Origin: Egicoccus sp. AB-alg2
GTDB taxonomy: Bacteria; Actinomycetota; Nitriliruptoria; Nitriliruptorales; Nitriliruptoraceae
Length of the DNA stretch: 64,000 nucleotides
NCBI RefSeq assembly: GCF_041821065.1
Contig: NZ_JBGUAX010000002.1
Span: 372,001-436,000 of the forward strand
Direction: 5' to 3'
Shown: positions 7,466-15,690 of the stretch, piece after piece
Numbering within the stretch: the stretch's first letter is position 1
How the letters are laid out: every line of letters begins with the position of its first letter
Notes under the pieces: model-generated
Told to the model about the DNA's origin: nothing
Seen by the model: the letters and a program-made list of their open reading frames with translations, nothing else
The model's database searches: none
Program-made: the position numbers and the translations under genes

Positions 7466-9877
7466 GTGGCCACTCGTTCCACGCCGTCGCGCAAGACCAC
7501 GGCCGCGCGGGGCGCGACCCCGCGTGGTCGGCGCCCCGCGCCGCGCCAGAAGAAGCCGTGGTTCAAGCGCTGGTGGGTGATCCTGCTGGTGCTGCCCGCG
7601 CTCCTGCTGGGCGCGCTGGCGCTGCTCGTCTTCTACCTCGTCTTCTCGCGCGTGCCGCTGCCCGAGGACATCGCCGCCAACGCCTCGGTGGTCTACGACC
7701 GCAACGGCGAGGAGGTGGGTGGTTTCGCCGGACCCGACCAGGCCTCGCGCGAGGACGTCGGGATCGGGGACCTGCCCGAACACGTCGGGCAGGCCGTCCT
7801 GGGCGTCGAGGACCGCGACTTCTACGAGCACCACGGCGTGTCGGCCACCGGCGTGGCCCGCGCCCTGTTCACGAACGTCCGCGCCGGATCGGTCCAACAG
7901 GGCGGCTCGACGGTCACGCAGCAGTACATCAAGAACGCCGCCGTCGGGGCCGACCAGACCTACACCCGCAAGGTGCAGGAGGCCGCGCTCGCGATCAAGC
8001 TCGAGCAGGCGTACGAGAAGGACGAGATCCTCGAGTTCTACCTCAACACCATCTACTGGGGGCGGGGTGCCTGGGGGATCCAGGCCGCGGCGCGCAGCTA
8101 CTTCGACGTGCCCGCCAGCGAGTTGACGCTGAACCAGTCGGCGACGCTGGCCGGGGTCATCGCGTCGCCGGAGAACTTCGACCCGCTGGAGAACCCCGAA
8201 CGTGCCGACGCCCGCCGGCGGGTGTCGCTGGCCGGCATGCTCGAGAAGGGCTGGATCGACCAGGCGACCCACGACGAGGTCGCGGCCGCAGGCCTGCCGG
8301 ACGTCCTCGAGCGCCGCAGCCAGGACCTCGGGCCCAACGCCTACTTCCTCGACGGTGTCCGCCGCGAGCTGGCCAACATCACGGAGTTCGAGGGCGGCGA
8401 GCTGTTCCGTGGCTATCGGGTCCATACGGAGCTCGACCCGCGCTTGCAGGAGCTGGCCCAGACGACGCTCACCGACGCGGTCGCGGACGGCCCGACCGAC
8501 ACCGGCGCGATCGTGACCCTCGACCCGGCCACCGGCGGCGTGCTGGCGCTGGTCGGCGGCCCGGACTTCGCCCAGCAGCAGCGCAACGACGCCTACCGGT
8601 CGGCCCGCCAGGTCGGCTCGACGTTCAAGGCCTTCACGCTGCAGGCGTTCGTCGAGGCCGGCAACGACCCCGAGTCACGCTTCCCGGCGCCCGCCGAGCT
8701 GGACATCTCCGAGCCGGACGACGACGAGCCGGTGCTTATCCGCAACTTCGGCGGCAACGGCTACGGCGAGCAGACGGTCCTGGAGGCCACCGCCTCGTCG
8801 ACCAACACCGTCTACTACCAGATGCAGGAGGAGGCCGGTCGCGAGCGCGTGATCGACGCCGCCCGCCGCGCCGGTCTGCCGGTCGCCCGCGAGGTCAGCG
8901 AGGAGGGCGAACTGGTGCGCCGCGACACGATGTCGCCGGTGCGCTCGCTGACGCTGGGGGTGCACTCGTTCACCCCCCTGGAGATGGCCGGCGCGTTCGG
9001 CACCTACGCCGCCGAGGGCACCCACGTGCGCCCGCACCTGGTGACACGGGTGGAGACCGCGGAGGGCACCGTCGTCTACGAGGCGCCCACCAACGGGCAG
9101 CCCGACGTCGACGTCGAGGTGGCCCGCGCCGTCACCCAGGGGCTGCGGGGCGTGGTCGAGCGCGGCTCCGGGCAGGCGGCCCAGATCGGGCGTCCCGCAG
9201 CCGGCAAGACCGGCACCACCCAGAACAGCCAGGACGCCTGGTTCGTGGGCTACGTGCCGCAGCTGGCCACCTCGGTGTGGCTCGGCAACGCGGACAACTC
9301 CCCGATCGAGGGCGATGCGACCGGTGGTGGTCTGGCCGCACCGGTGTGGGGGCAGTACATGGCGCAGGCGGTCGAGGGGCTGGAGGTCCTCGACTTCACG
9401 CCACCGGACCTGGACCTCGAGGTACTCAACGAGGAGGTGCCCGAGTGCCCGTCCGGCTACGCCTTCGCGGACCCGCCGTCGGGTGACGCCGACCCGATGC
9501 CGGACGTCATCAGCGACATCACGAATGCCGACGGCCAGCCGTGCGTCGAACAGAACCCGGAGCCCGAACCGGAACCCGAGTGCCCGCCGGGCTACGTGTT
9601 CGCGGACCCGCCGTCGGGCGACGCCGACCCGATGCCGGACGTCATCAGCGACATCACCAACGCCAACGGCCAGCCGTGCGTCGAACAGAACCCGGAGCCC
9701 GAGCCGGAACCGGAGCCGACGGAGACCGAGGAACCCGAGCCCGAGCCGACCGAGGAGCCGGAGCCCGAACCCACGGAGACCGAGGAGCCCGAGCCCGAAC
9801 CGCAGCCCACCGAGGAGCTGCCGGTCCCGGGCCCGACCGAGCCGGAGGAGACCGAGGACGCCGACGCCGACGCCTGA
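7466..9877 (+). CDS. Class A penicillin-binding protein with duplicated Cys-containing tail
   Basis: This 803-residue bifunctional peptidoglycan synthase has a cytoplasmic basic N-terminus and one membrane anchor (about 33-57). A GT51 glycosyltransferase domain follows (EDRDFYEHHGVS; GGSTVTQQYIKN), then a transpeptidase domain with the SxxK nucleophile in GSTFKAF (about residue 385), SSTN, and KTGTT (about 580). The tail is unusual: a 45-residue unit starting CP(S/P)GY(A/V)FADPPSGD is repeated exactly twice (9446-9580 and 9581-9715), each copy with two Cys, then about 50 residues of Pro/Glu/Thr-rich sequence. The GTG start is weakly supported by GAAGGA 15 bases upstream. Confidence 0.93.
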   Translation: MATRSTPSRKTTAARGATPRGRRPAPRQKKPWFKRWWVILLVLPALLLGALALLVFYLVFSRVPLPEDIAANASVVYDRNGEEVGGFAGPDQASREDVGIGDLPEHVGQAVLGVEDRDFYEHHGVSATGVARALFTNVRAGSVQQGGSTVTQQYIKNAAVGADQTYTRKVQEAALAIKLEQAYEKDEILEFYLNTIYWGRGAWGIQAAARSYFDVPASELTLNQSATLAGVIASPENFDPLENPERADARRRVSLAGMLEKGWIDQATHDEVAAAGLPDVLERRSQDLGPNAYFLDGVRRELANITEFEGGELFRGYRVHTELDPRLQELAQTTLTDAVADGPTDTGAIVTLDPATGGVLALVGGPDFAQQQRNDAYRSARQVGSTFKAFTLQAFVEAGNDPESRFPAPAELDISEPDDDEPVLIRNFGGNGYGEQTVLEATASSTNTVYYQMQEEAGRERVIDAARRAGLPVAREVSEEGELVRRDTMSPVRSLTLGVHSFTPLEMAGAFGTYAAEGTHVRPHLVTRVETAEGTVVYEAPTNGQPDVDVEVARAVTQGLRGVVERGSGQAAQIGRPAAGKTGTTQNSQDAWFVGYVPQLATSVWLGNADNSPIEGDATGGGLAAPVWGQYMAQAVEGLEVLDFTPPDLDLEVLNEEVPECPSGYAFADPPSGDADPMPDVISDITNADGQPCVEQNPEPEPEPECPPGYVFADPPSGDADPMPDVISDITNANGQPCVEQNPEPEPEPEPTETEEPEPEPTEEPEPEPTETEEPEPEPQPTEELPVPGPTEPEETEDADADA
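9446..9715 (+). repeat. Two tandem 135-bp repeats inside the PBP gene
   Basis: Two in-frame 135-bp units encode 45-residue repeats that differ at only three residues. Each has Cys at positions 1 and 33 and ends in a Pro-Glu run. Near identity at DNA level implies a recent duplication or continuing homogenisation. The following bases to about 9870 are a further imperfect Pro-Glu coding repeat. Confidence 0.92.
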
Positions 9878-9886
9878 CGCGCGACG

Positions 9887-10612
9887 TCAGGCCCGGTCGC
9901 GCAGGTCCAGCACGGCCCCGGTCGGCACGTCGGGATCGTCCAGGACGTCCCACAGCCGCCGGGCGACGTCGTCGGGGTCGAGCAGCTCGCCCGCGTCGTG
10001 GAGGGCCTGGAAGCGCTCCACGCCGGGGAAGTCGCTGGCGTCGGTGGCGCGGATGTGGGCCTGCATGGCGGTGGCGACCACGCCGGGTGCCACGGACAGC
10101 ACCCGCACGCCACCACGCTCGGCCTGTTCCTCGCCGACCGCCCGTACCCACTGGTCGCCGGCCGCCTTTGCGGCGCCGTACGACGACCAGCCGGCGCGCG
10201 GGTTGGTCGCGGCTCCGGACGAGATCAGCAGCAACTCGCGGCGCGCGTCGCGGTCACGGACCGCCTGCAGGACGAGGTGGCCGAGTACCTGCCCGGCCGC
10301 ACTGTTGAGCAGCACGTTGCGGGTGTAGGCGTCGGTGTCGACCTCGCCGGCGAAGCCGATGGGCTGCAGCGTGCCGGCGTTGTGGACGACCGTGATCCGG
10401 TCCCAGTCGCGTTCCGAGACCAGCCGCGCGAACGCCTGGCCGAACACCGGCCAGGCGGCTGGCTCGGCGAGGTCGAGCGCGAGGTGCGAACCGCCCTCCG
10501 GCGCGCGGCCGGAACGGGAGACGTCGACGCGGTGGGCGCCGGCCGGGGCGGCCGCCAGCAACGCGGCCCCAAGACCGGCCGACGCGCCGGTGACGACGAC
10601 GAGATGGTCCAC
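9887..10612 (-). CDS. Short-chain dehydrogenase/reductase
   Basis: The product has 241 residues with a classical SDR layout: NAD(P)-binding TGASAGLG at the N-terminus, HNAG after strand 4, the catalytic Ser in LLISSGAATN, and YGAAK supplying Tyr and Lys. The overall pattern resembles sepiapterin reductase or benzil reductase (YueD-like) rather than FabG, but the substrate is unknown. GTG at 10612 has GAGGAAGG upstream. It follows the alpha/beta hydrolase gene by 13 bases on the same strand, so they are probably cotranscribed. Confidence 0.88.
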   Translation of the reverse strand: MDHLVVVTGASAGLGAALLAAAPAGAHRVDVSRSGRAPEGGSHLALDLAEPAAWPVFGQAFARLVSERDWDRITVVHNAGTLQPIGFAGEVDTDAYTRNVLLNSAAGQVLGHLVLQAVRDRDARRELLLISSGAATNPRAGWSSYGAAKAAGDQWVRAVGEEQAERGGVRVLSVAPGVVATAMQAHIRATDASDFPGVERFQALHDAGELLDPDDVARRLWDVLDDPDVPTGAVLDLRDRA

Positions 10613-10625
10613 GGTGCGGCCTTCC

Positions 10626-11480
10626 TCAGCTGACGGCGGGATCTGCGGTCGGGTCCGGCTGGGCGCCGTGGGCGTCGAGGAAGGCCAGCACGCGTCGGGC
10701 GAACCGACCCGGTGCCTGCTCGGGGAAGCCGTGGGCGAGCCCGTCGAACACCTCGAAGGTGGCGTCGGGGATCGCGGCGGCCAGCTCGCGGCCGCGTTCC
10801 GGTGGGCACAGCGGATCGTGCTCGCCGGCCAGCACCAGCGTCGGACAGCGGATCGAGAGCACCTGCTCCCGGGCGTCGTGCGTCACCGCCGCAGCGGTCA
10901 GTGCGACGTGGCGGGCGACCCGGTCGTCGGGATGGCCCGGCGGGCTGGAGAGCCGCAGCAGCAACCGTCGGCGCGAGCGCTCCAAACCGGTGAACGACGT
11001 CGCCACCGCCGCGCGGGCGAACCGGTGCCAGTCGCGCGCCTCGACCGCGGCCTGCCAGTCCTGCAGACCACGCCGCAGGCGGGCATCGGCGCGTGCGCAG
11101 GTGGCCGACAGCACCAGGCCGGCGACCAGGTCGGGACGCGTGGCTGCGAGGTGCTGGGCGACCATGGCACCCATCGAATGCGCGAACAGCCACGCCGGCT
11201 GGTCGGTCACCGCGTCCAGGACGGCGGCGACCTCGCGTGCGAGGCCGGCCGTGGTCGGTGCGTCGGCGTCGGTCGGCCGGTCCGCATAGGAGACCACGAG
11301 GCACCGGAAGTGACGCATCGGCAGCGGCGCGTCGCGCATGAGCGCCTGCGTCGCCGGCAGCGTCACCGGCGCCAGTCCGTCGCTGAGGCCGGGCACCAGC
11401 ACGGCCGGCGGTGCCGCCGGTGGACCGAAGGTGAGGACCGGAGCGCGGACACCGTCGGCGTCCACCCATCGCAACTCCAT
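10626..11480 (-). CDS. Alpha/beta hydrolase
   Basis: The product has 284 residues. The nucleophile elbow is FAHSMGAM (GxSxG variant AHSMG), the acid is in GEHDPLC and the catalytic His in GLAHGFPEQ, so the triad is complete. A cap-like helical region lies between about residues 125 and 200. There is no signal peptide. The ATG has GAGGGG upstream. It resembles ester or lactone hydrolases acting on small molecules; the shared operon with an SDR suggests they process related carbonyl or ester compounds (inference). Confidence 0.88.
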   Translation of the reverse strand: MELRWVDADGVRAPVLTFGPPAAPPAVLVPGLSDGLAPVTLPATQALMRDAPLPMRHFRCLVVSYADRPTDADAPTTAGLAREVAAVLDAVTDQPAWLFAHSMGAMVAQHLAATRPDLVAGLVLSATCARADARLRRGLQDWQAAVEARDWHRFARAAVATSFTGLERSRRRLLLRLSSPPGHPDDRVARHVALTAAAVTHDAREQVLSIRCPTLVLAGEHDPLCPPERGRELAAAIPDATFEVFDGLAHGFPEQAPGRFARRVLAFLDAHGAQPDPTADPAVS

Positions 11481-11541
11481 GCGTACCCCTCGCCGTGGGA
11501 CCGCCCGCCCGCCGGACGGACGGCCGCGACCCTAGTGGCGG

Positions 11542-11547
11542 TACCGT
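11542..11547 (+). promoter_or_regulatory. Candidate -10 for the peptidase gene, near-leaderless
   Basis: TACCGT lies 10 bases upstream of the GTG at 11558, and no Shine-Dalgarno sequence is visible. This spacing would put the transcript start within a few bases of the start codon, so the mRNA may be leaderless or nearly so. Confidence 0.35.
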
Positions 11548-11557
11548 CCGGCCCATC

Positions 11558-12427
11558 GTGACCGACCAGCCAGCCCCGGCACCGCCGACGCCACCCCGCG
11601 ACGACGCGCGCCCCGCCCGGGGCCCACGGGTCGGCGCGGTGGTCGGACTGGTCGTGTTGGCGATCGTCGTCGCCGCGGGCGTGGTCGGGGTCGGCATCTC
11701 GCGCGGGCTGCCGACGTCGGTGCCCTCCCCCACCGGCGACGCCGTCGTCGACGCGCCGCATCACGGCGGGCCGGTCGAGGCCGGCGACGGCTACGCCGTC
11801 TGGGAGCGCAACGAGGACGGCGCCCCCATCCGCTGGGACCCGTGCAGCGACGTCGAGGTGGTCGTCAACCCGGAGGGCGCCCCCTCCGGCGCCGCGGCCG
11901 ATCTCGAACGGGCGCTCGCGGAGGTGGCGGCCCACACCGGCTTGTCGTTGCGCGTCGTGGACGACACCGACGAGCGGCCGGCGGCCGACCGGGCCGCCTA
12001 TCAGCCCGAGCGCTACGGCCAGCGGTGGGCGCCGGTGTTGGTGGCCTGGGCCGAGCCGCACGAGAACGGCGTGTCGCTGCGGGACATCGACCGGGGCCTG
12101 GCCGTGCCCGTGGCCGTCGGTGAGCCGGGCCAGCGGGTGTACGTGACCGGTCAGGTCGTCCTCAACGCCCACCGCGACGACCTGCGGCCGGGCTTCGAGG
12201 ACCGGGCGGATTCCTGGGGGGCGACGCTGCTGCACGAACTGGCCCATCTGGTCGGCCTCGCCCACGTCGACGACCCGACCGAGTTGATGGCCATCCATCC
12301 CGGTGCCGGGCCGGTCGCGTTCGGTCCTGGAGACCGGGCGGGACTGGCGGCGGTCGGTGCGGCACACGGCTGCCTCGACGTGCCCCAGCCGCGACCGGTC
12401 GAGGTGGCCCCGCCGCCGGAACGCTGA
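11558..12427 (+). CDS. Membrane-anchored matrixin-like zinc peptidase
   Basis: The 289-residue protein has a Pro-rich N-terminus, one membrane segment (about 30-52) and an extracellular peptidase domain. The zinc motif HELAHLVGLAHVDD (about residue 226) is a complete HExxHxxGxxH metzincin site, followed by PTELMAIHP, which provides the Met-turn. The catalytic Glu and three His ligands are all present. It is shorter than most matrixins and has no visible Cys-switch propeptide, so its activity control is unclear. Cell-surface or secreted protein processing is the probable role. It is transcribed alone and divergently from the hydrolase gene. Confidence 0.85.
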   Translation: MTDQPAPAPPTPPRDDARPARGPRVGAVVGLVVLAIVVAAGVVGVGISRGLPTSVPSPTGDAVVDAPHHGGPVEAGDGYAVWERNEDGAPIRWDPCSDVEVVVNPEGAPSGAAADLERALAEVAAHTGLSLRVVDDTDERPAADRAAYQPERYGQRWAPVLVAWAEPHENGVSLRDIDRGLAVPVAVGEPGQRVYVTGQVVLNAHRDDLRPGFEDRADSWGATLLHELAHLVGLAHVDDPTELMAIHPGAGPVAFGPGDRAGLAAVGAAHGCLDVPQPRPVEVAPPPER

Positions 12428-12465
12428 GGGGCTCGGCCGCCGTGCTCGCCGACGCGAGCGTGGTG

Positions 12466-13227
12466 TCAGCCGGGCAGGCCGGCGGACGCCCCGGTGGCAC
12501 CGCCGTCGACGGGCAGCACGACGCCGGTGATCCACGACGACGCGTCGGACAGGAGGAACAGCACGGCCCGCGCCACGTCGTCGGGGGTGCCCAGACGCTG
12601 CAGCGGGTGGGCCTTGGCCGCGGCCTCCTCGTCGGCCGACCACAGCAGCCGTGACAGGCGGGTCTTCACGACCGCGGCCGCGACCGCGTTGACCCGGACG
12701 TCGGGGGCGAGTTCCAGGGCCAGCTGGTGGGTCAGGTGGTGCAGCCCGGCCTTCGAGACGTTGTAGGCCCCGATCACCGGGCTCGGCCGCAGGCCACCGA
12801 CCGAGCCGATGTTGACGATGGCGCCGCCGCGCTCGCGCATGGAGCCGTGCCAGGCGGCGCGCGACCACACCAGCGGCGCGCGCAGGTTGATCTCCCAGGT
12901 CTTGTCGACCGCGCCCATCTGCACGTCCATGAGCGGCCCGGCGCCCGGGTTCGTCCCGGCGTTGTTCACCAGCAGGTCGCAGCTGCCGAACCGGTCCACC
13001 GCCGTGGCGACGGCGGCTTCCGCGTGGTCGGGATCGGCCACGTTGCCGACCACCGGGACGACCCGGTCGCCCAGGTCGGCCGCCAGCGGCTCCAGGGTCT
13101 CGGCCTTGCGTCCGGTGACGACCACACCGACCACACCGGCGTCCAGCAGGTGCCGGACCACCGCCTCCCCGATGCCGCGGCTGGCGCCGGTGACCAACGC
13201 GACCCGACCGTCGACCCCGATCCGCAC
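12466..13227 (-). CDS. SDR-family oxidoreductase, FabG-like
   Basis: The product has 253 residues with the full classical SDR signature: TGASRGIG for the cofactor, LLVNNAGTNPG, the catalytic Ser in NIGSVGG, YNVSKAG with Tyr and Lys, and the C-terminal LRxDGG-like segment VLPVDGGATG. It is of the type annotated as 3-oxoacyl-ACP reductase or secondary alcohol dehydrogenase. GTG at 13227 has a strong GGGAGGAG ribosome-binding site. Its substrate is not evident and it is not part of a visible fatty-acid operon. Confidence 0.9.
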   Translation of the reverse strand: MRIGVDGRVALVTGASRGIGEAVVRHLLDAGVVGVVVTGRKAETLEPLAADLGDRVVPVVGNVADPDHAEAAVATAVDRFGSCDLLVNNAGTNPGAGPLMDVQMGAVDKTWEINLRAPLVWSRAAWHGSMRERGGAIVNIGSVGGLRPSPVIGAYNVSKAGLHHLTHQLALELAPDVRVNAVAAAVVKTRLSRLLWSADEEAAAKAHPLQRLGTPDDVARAVLFLLSDASSWITGVVLPVDGGATGASAGLPG

Positions 13228-13284
13228 GCGCGCTCCTCCCTCTCGTGGGCGCGCGACGCTACACCTCGGCGGGCACCGACCCGC

Positions 13285-13584
13285 TCACGCGGGTTCGGCC
13301 CCCTCCCCGACCACGCCGTCGATGCGTTCCGCGAGATCGAGGTCGCGGCGGGTGATGCCCCCGGCGTCGTGGCTGGTCAGCCGCACCTCGACCCGCCGGT
13401 ACGAGTTGAACAGATCGGGATGGTGGTCGGCCGCGTCGGCGAGGTCCGCGACCCGGCCGACGAAGTCGATCGCGGCGCGGAAGTCCGCGAACCGCAGACG
13501 CCGCACGATGGCGTCGCCATCACGTTCCCAACCGTCGAGGGCCGCCAGGCCACGGTCGACGGCCTCCGCATCCAGAAGGCTCAT
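13285..13584 (-). CDS. Pterin-4a-carbinolamine dehydratase
   Basis: The product has 99 residues, normal for the family. The core motif ADHHPDLFNSYRRVEVRL carries the paired His and Pro-Asp of the PCD active site (consensus HHPxxxxxYxxV), and a second conserved His lies in LTSHDAGGIT. The enzyme dehydrates 4a-hydroxytetrahydropterin in recycling of the pterin cofactor. ATG at 13584 places the family N-terminus correctly; an upstream in-frame start at 13611 would add nine unlikely residues. No aromatic amino acid hydroxylase is visible in the window. Confidence 0.9.
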   Translation of the reverse strand: MSLLDAEAVDRGLAALDGWERDGDAIVRRLRFADFRAAIDFVGRVADLADAADHHPDLFNSYRRVEVRLTSHDAGGITRRDLDLAERIDGVVGEGAEPA

Positions 13585-13757
13585 GACGCACGTGATACCA
13601 CCTGGCCGCACGCCCCGCCAGAATCGGACGGCCGACCACTAGGCTGCCGCGGCTGCTGCCCGCGACCCCGGCCCCCGTGCCCGCGCAGACGCGTGCGTGA
13701 GCGACCCGCGTCGTGTGTGGCGACGAATTCCCTGCGACCCCGACGCCAGGTGACCGC

Positions 13758-14378
13758 GTGCGCACGCTGCCGATGTTCCCGTTGGGAACCGTCCTGCTGC
13801 CGCACATGGTGCTACCGCTGCACGTCTTCGAGCCCCGCTACCGCGAGCTCATGCGCCAGATCATGGCCGGCGACCGCGAGTTCGGCGTGGTCCTGATCCA
13901 GCGTGGACACGAGGTCGGCGGCGGCGACGAACGCTACGCCCTCGGCACGGTCGCGCGGGTCCTGGAGGCCGAGGAGCTGGACGACGGACGCTGGCTCGTC
14001 ATCACGATCGGTACGCGCCGCGTCCGCGTGGAGCGATGGCTGCCGGACGCGCCCTACCCGCTGGCCGAGGTGACCGAGCTGGAGGAGGAGCGCGCGACGG
14101 CGCCGGCGGTGGCGCTGCGTGACACGCTGACCCCCCGCCTGCGCCGTGTGCTGGCCATGCAGCTCGAGCTCGGCCAGGACGGCGTCCCGCCGACGGTGGA
14201 GTTGTCCGACGATCCGGACGTCGGCTGCTGGCAGGTGGCCGTCGTGGCACCGCTCACGCCCCTCGACGCGCAGCGCATCCTGGAGACCGACGCCGGTCTC
14301 GAGCGCATGCAGCTACTCGACGGGATGCTCGTCGACCTCGAGGAGTCGCTCGCCTGGCAGCTGCGCGGCGACGAGTGA
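13758..14378 (+). CDS. LON substrate-binding domain protein, no protease
   Basis: The product has about 206 residues and consists only of the Lon N-terminal (LON/PUA-like) domain: RTLPMFPLGTVLLPHMVLPL at the start, HVFEPRYREL, FGVVLIQRG and IGTRRVRVERWL. The ATPase and Ser-Lys protease domains of full Lon are absent, as is normal for this stand-alone family. GTG at 13758 puts the conserved domain at the N-terminus and has AGGTGA upstream; GTG at 13713 is the alternative. Its role is not established; binding of misfolded proteins or peptides is inferred from the domain. Confidence 0.85.
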   Translation: MRTLPMFPLGTVLLPHMVLPLHVFEPRYRELMRQIMAGDREFGVVLIQRGHEVGGGDERYALGTVARVLEAEELDDGRWLVITIGTRRVRVERWLPDAPYPLAEVTELEEERATAPAVALRDTLTPRLRRVLAMQLELGQDGVPPTVELSDDPDVGCWQVAVVAPLTPLDAQRILETDAGLERMQLLDGMLVDLEESLAWQLRGDE

Positions 14379-14460
14379 CCGGCGTTCGTCCACGCCTTCC
14401 GGTCCGTCGGGCACGGCCGGTAGGTTCCGGGCTCCGCGATCGCTTCCAGGATGCTGCGCG

Positions 14461-15624
14461 TTGTCCCTCGTCACCTTCCACGGCGCGAACGGGTCCGAGC
14501 CGTACGCGTTCCGGCGTCGGATGGACCGCCCGGGGCGCGTCCTCGACCGTCTCGACGCCCTGCTCCCCCGCGACGCGACCGTGCTCGACGTCGGCGCCGG
14601 TGACGGCGCCACCGCAGTCCGCCTGGCCGAGCGCGGTCGCCAAGTCGTCGCCATGGAAGCCCGTGCCGCCCCGACCGAGCGTCGCCACCGCGACGTCACC
14701 TGGCTCCGCGGTCGAACCGGCGCCCTGCCCTTCGCCGATGGCAGTCTCGACGGCGCCTATGCCGCCTGGGCGTACTTCCGCCCGTCGGTGCTCGACCCCT
14801 CGCGCGGGCTGGCGGAACTGCACCGTGTCGTCCGCCGCGGCGGCCCCATCGTGCTCGTCGGCAACGCCGGCGACGACGACTTCACCGGCCCCGGCACCGC
14901 CGGGCGGGGCGAGCCGCTGGGCTGGTTCGCGGACCGGGGCTTCGCCGTGGACGTGATCGACACCCTCTCCGGGATCGACGACGCGGTCGGCTCGGCACCG
15001 GCGCGAGAGGTCCATCACCGCGTGTTCGTGGCGACGAAGGCGTCGCGCGGCCCCGGCGAGGTCCGCGTCCGCGGGATGCGGCGGTCCGAGGCACCGCGGG
15101 TCGGACGGTTGACGCTCGAGGCCTACGACCGGTTCGGGTCCATCGAGGGGCCCTACCGGGCGTTCCTCGCGGAACCGCTGCAGCGGCTGGACCGGGCATC
15201 GGCGCTGCTGGTGGCGGAGTACGAGGGCGAGGTGGTCGGCACGGTGACCTACGTGGTCCCCGGCGACGCCGAGTGGGAGGGCCCGGAGCCGGCGCATGGC
15301 GACGCCGGGTTCCGGGTTCTGGCCGTCGACCCGGACGTGCAGGGCCGCGGGATCGGACCCCGGCTGGTCGAGGCCTGCGTGCAGCGCGCCGGCGAGCAAC
15401 GCCGCCACCGACTGTTCATCTCCTCCATGGTGTGGATGACCCGCGCCCACCGGATGTACGAGCGCGCCGGCTTCGTGCGCCGGCCCGACCTGGATGTCAT
15501 GTTCCCGGCCGGTCCCGGCGTGGTCTTCACGCTCGACCTCACCGACGAGGCGGCCGACCGCTTCCCGCCGCCGGGTCCGGCGCCCAGCGAACTGCCCTGG
15601 TTCGCCGACGCCTGGGCCCACTGA
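14461..15624 (+). CDS. Fused SAM methyltransferase and GNAT acetyltransferase
   Basis: The 387-residue protein has two domains. Residues 1-200 form a class I SAM-dependent methyltransferase: VLDVGAGDG (motif I), LPFADGSLDGAYAAW (motif IV) and LHRVVRRGGPIVLV. Residues 205-360 form a GNAT acetyltransferase with the acetyl-CoA loop VDPDVQGRGIG and the C-terminal MYERAGFV. The frame is uninterrupted between them, so this is a genuine single reading frame. The TTG start at 14461 follows AGGAT, and TAGGTT (14421-14426) could be the -10. Substrates are unknown; a small-molecule tailoring or resistance function is possible. Confidence 0.82.
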   Translation: MSLVTFHGANGSEPYAFRRRMDRPGRVLDRLDALLPRDATVLDVGAGDGATAVRLAERGRQVVAMEARAAPTERRHRDVTWLRGRTGALPFADGSLDGAYAAWAYFRPSVLDPSRGLAELHRVVRRGGPIVLVGNAGDDDFTGPGTAGRGEPLGWFADRGFAVDVIDTLSGIDDAVGSAPAREVHHRVFVATKASRGPGEVRVRGMRRSEAPRVGRLTLEAYDRFGSIEGPYRAFLAEPLQRLDRASALLVAEYEGEVVGTVTYVVPGDAEWEGPEPAHGDAGFRVLAVDPDVQGRGIGPRLVEACVQRAGEQRRHRLFISSMVWMTRAHRMYERAGFVRRPDLDVMFPAGPGVVFTLDLTDEAADRFPPPGPAPSELPWFADAWAH

Positions 15625-15659
15625 CCGCGAACGGCCCCGCTCCCGTGCGAGGGAAGCGT

Positions 15660-15677
15660 CCTGCCTCGGCCGGCAGG
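15660..15677. terminator. Small hairpin between convergent genes
   Basis: A 6-bp inverted repeat (CCTGCC with GGCAGG) around a 6-base loop lies in the 66-base gap between the converging methyltransferase-GNAT gene and the acidic membrane protein gene. It could end transcription from either side, but it is short. Confidence 0.35.
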
Positions 15678-15690
15678 GCTGCAGGGCGGC

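Noticed and set aside
4582-7566. A 994-codon minus-strand frame spanning the acyl-CoA dehydrogenase
   Set aside because: Only its last 185 codons are the TetR gene. The rest is the antisense of a strongly conserved enzyme gene, a usual effect of high GC in third positions.
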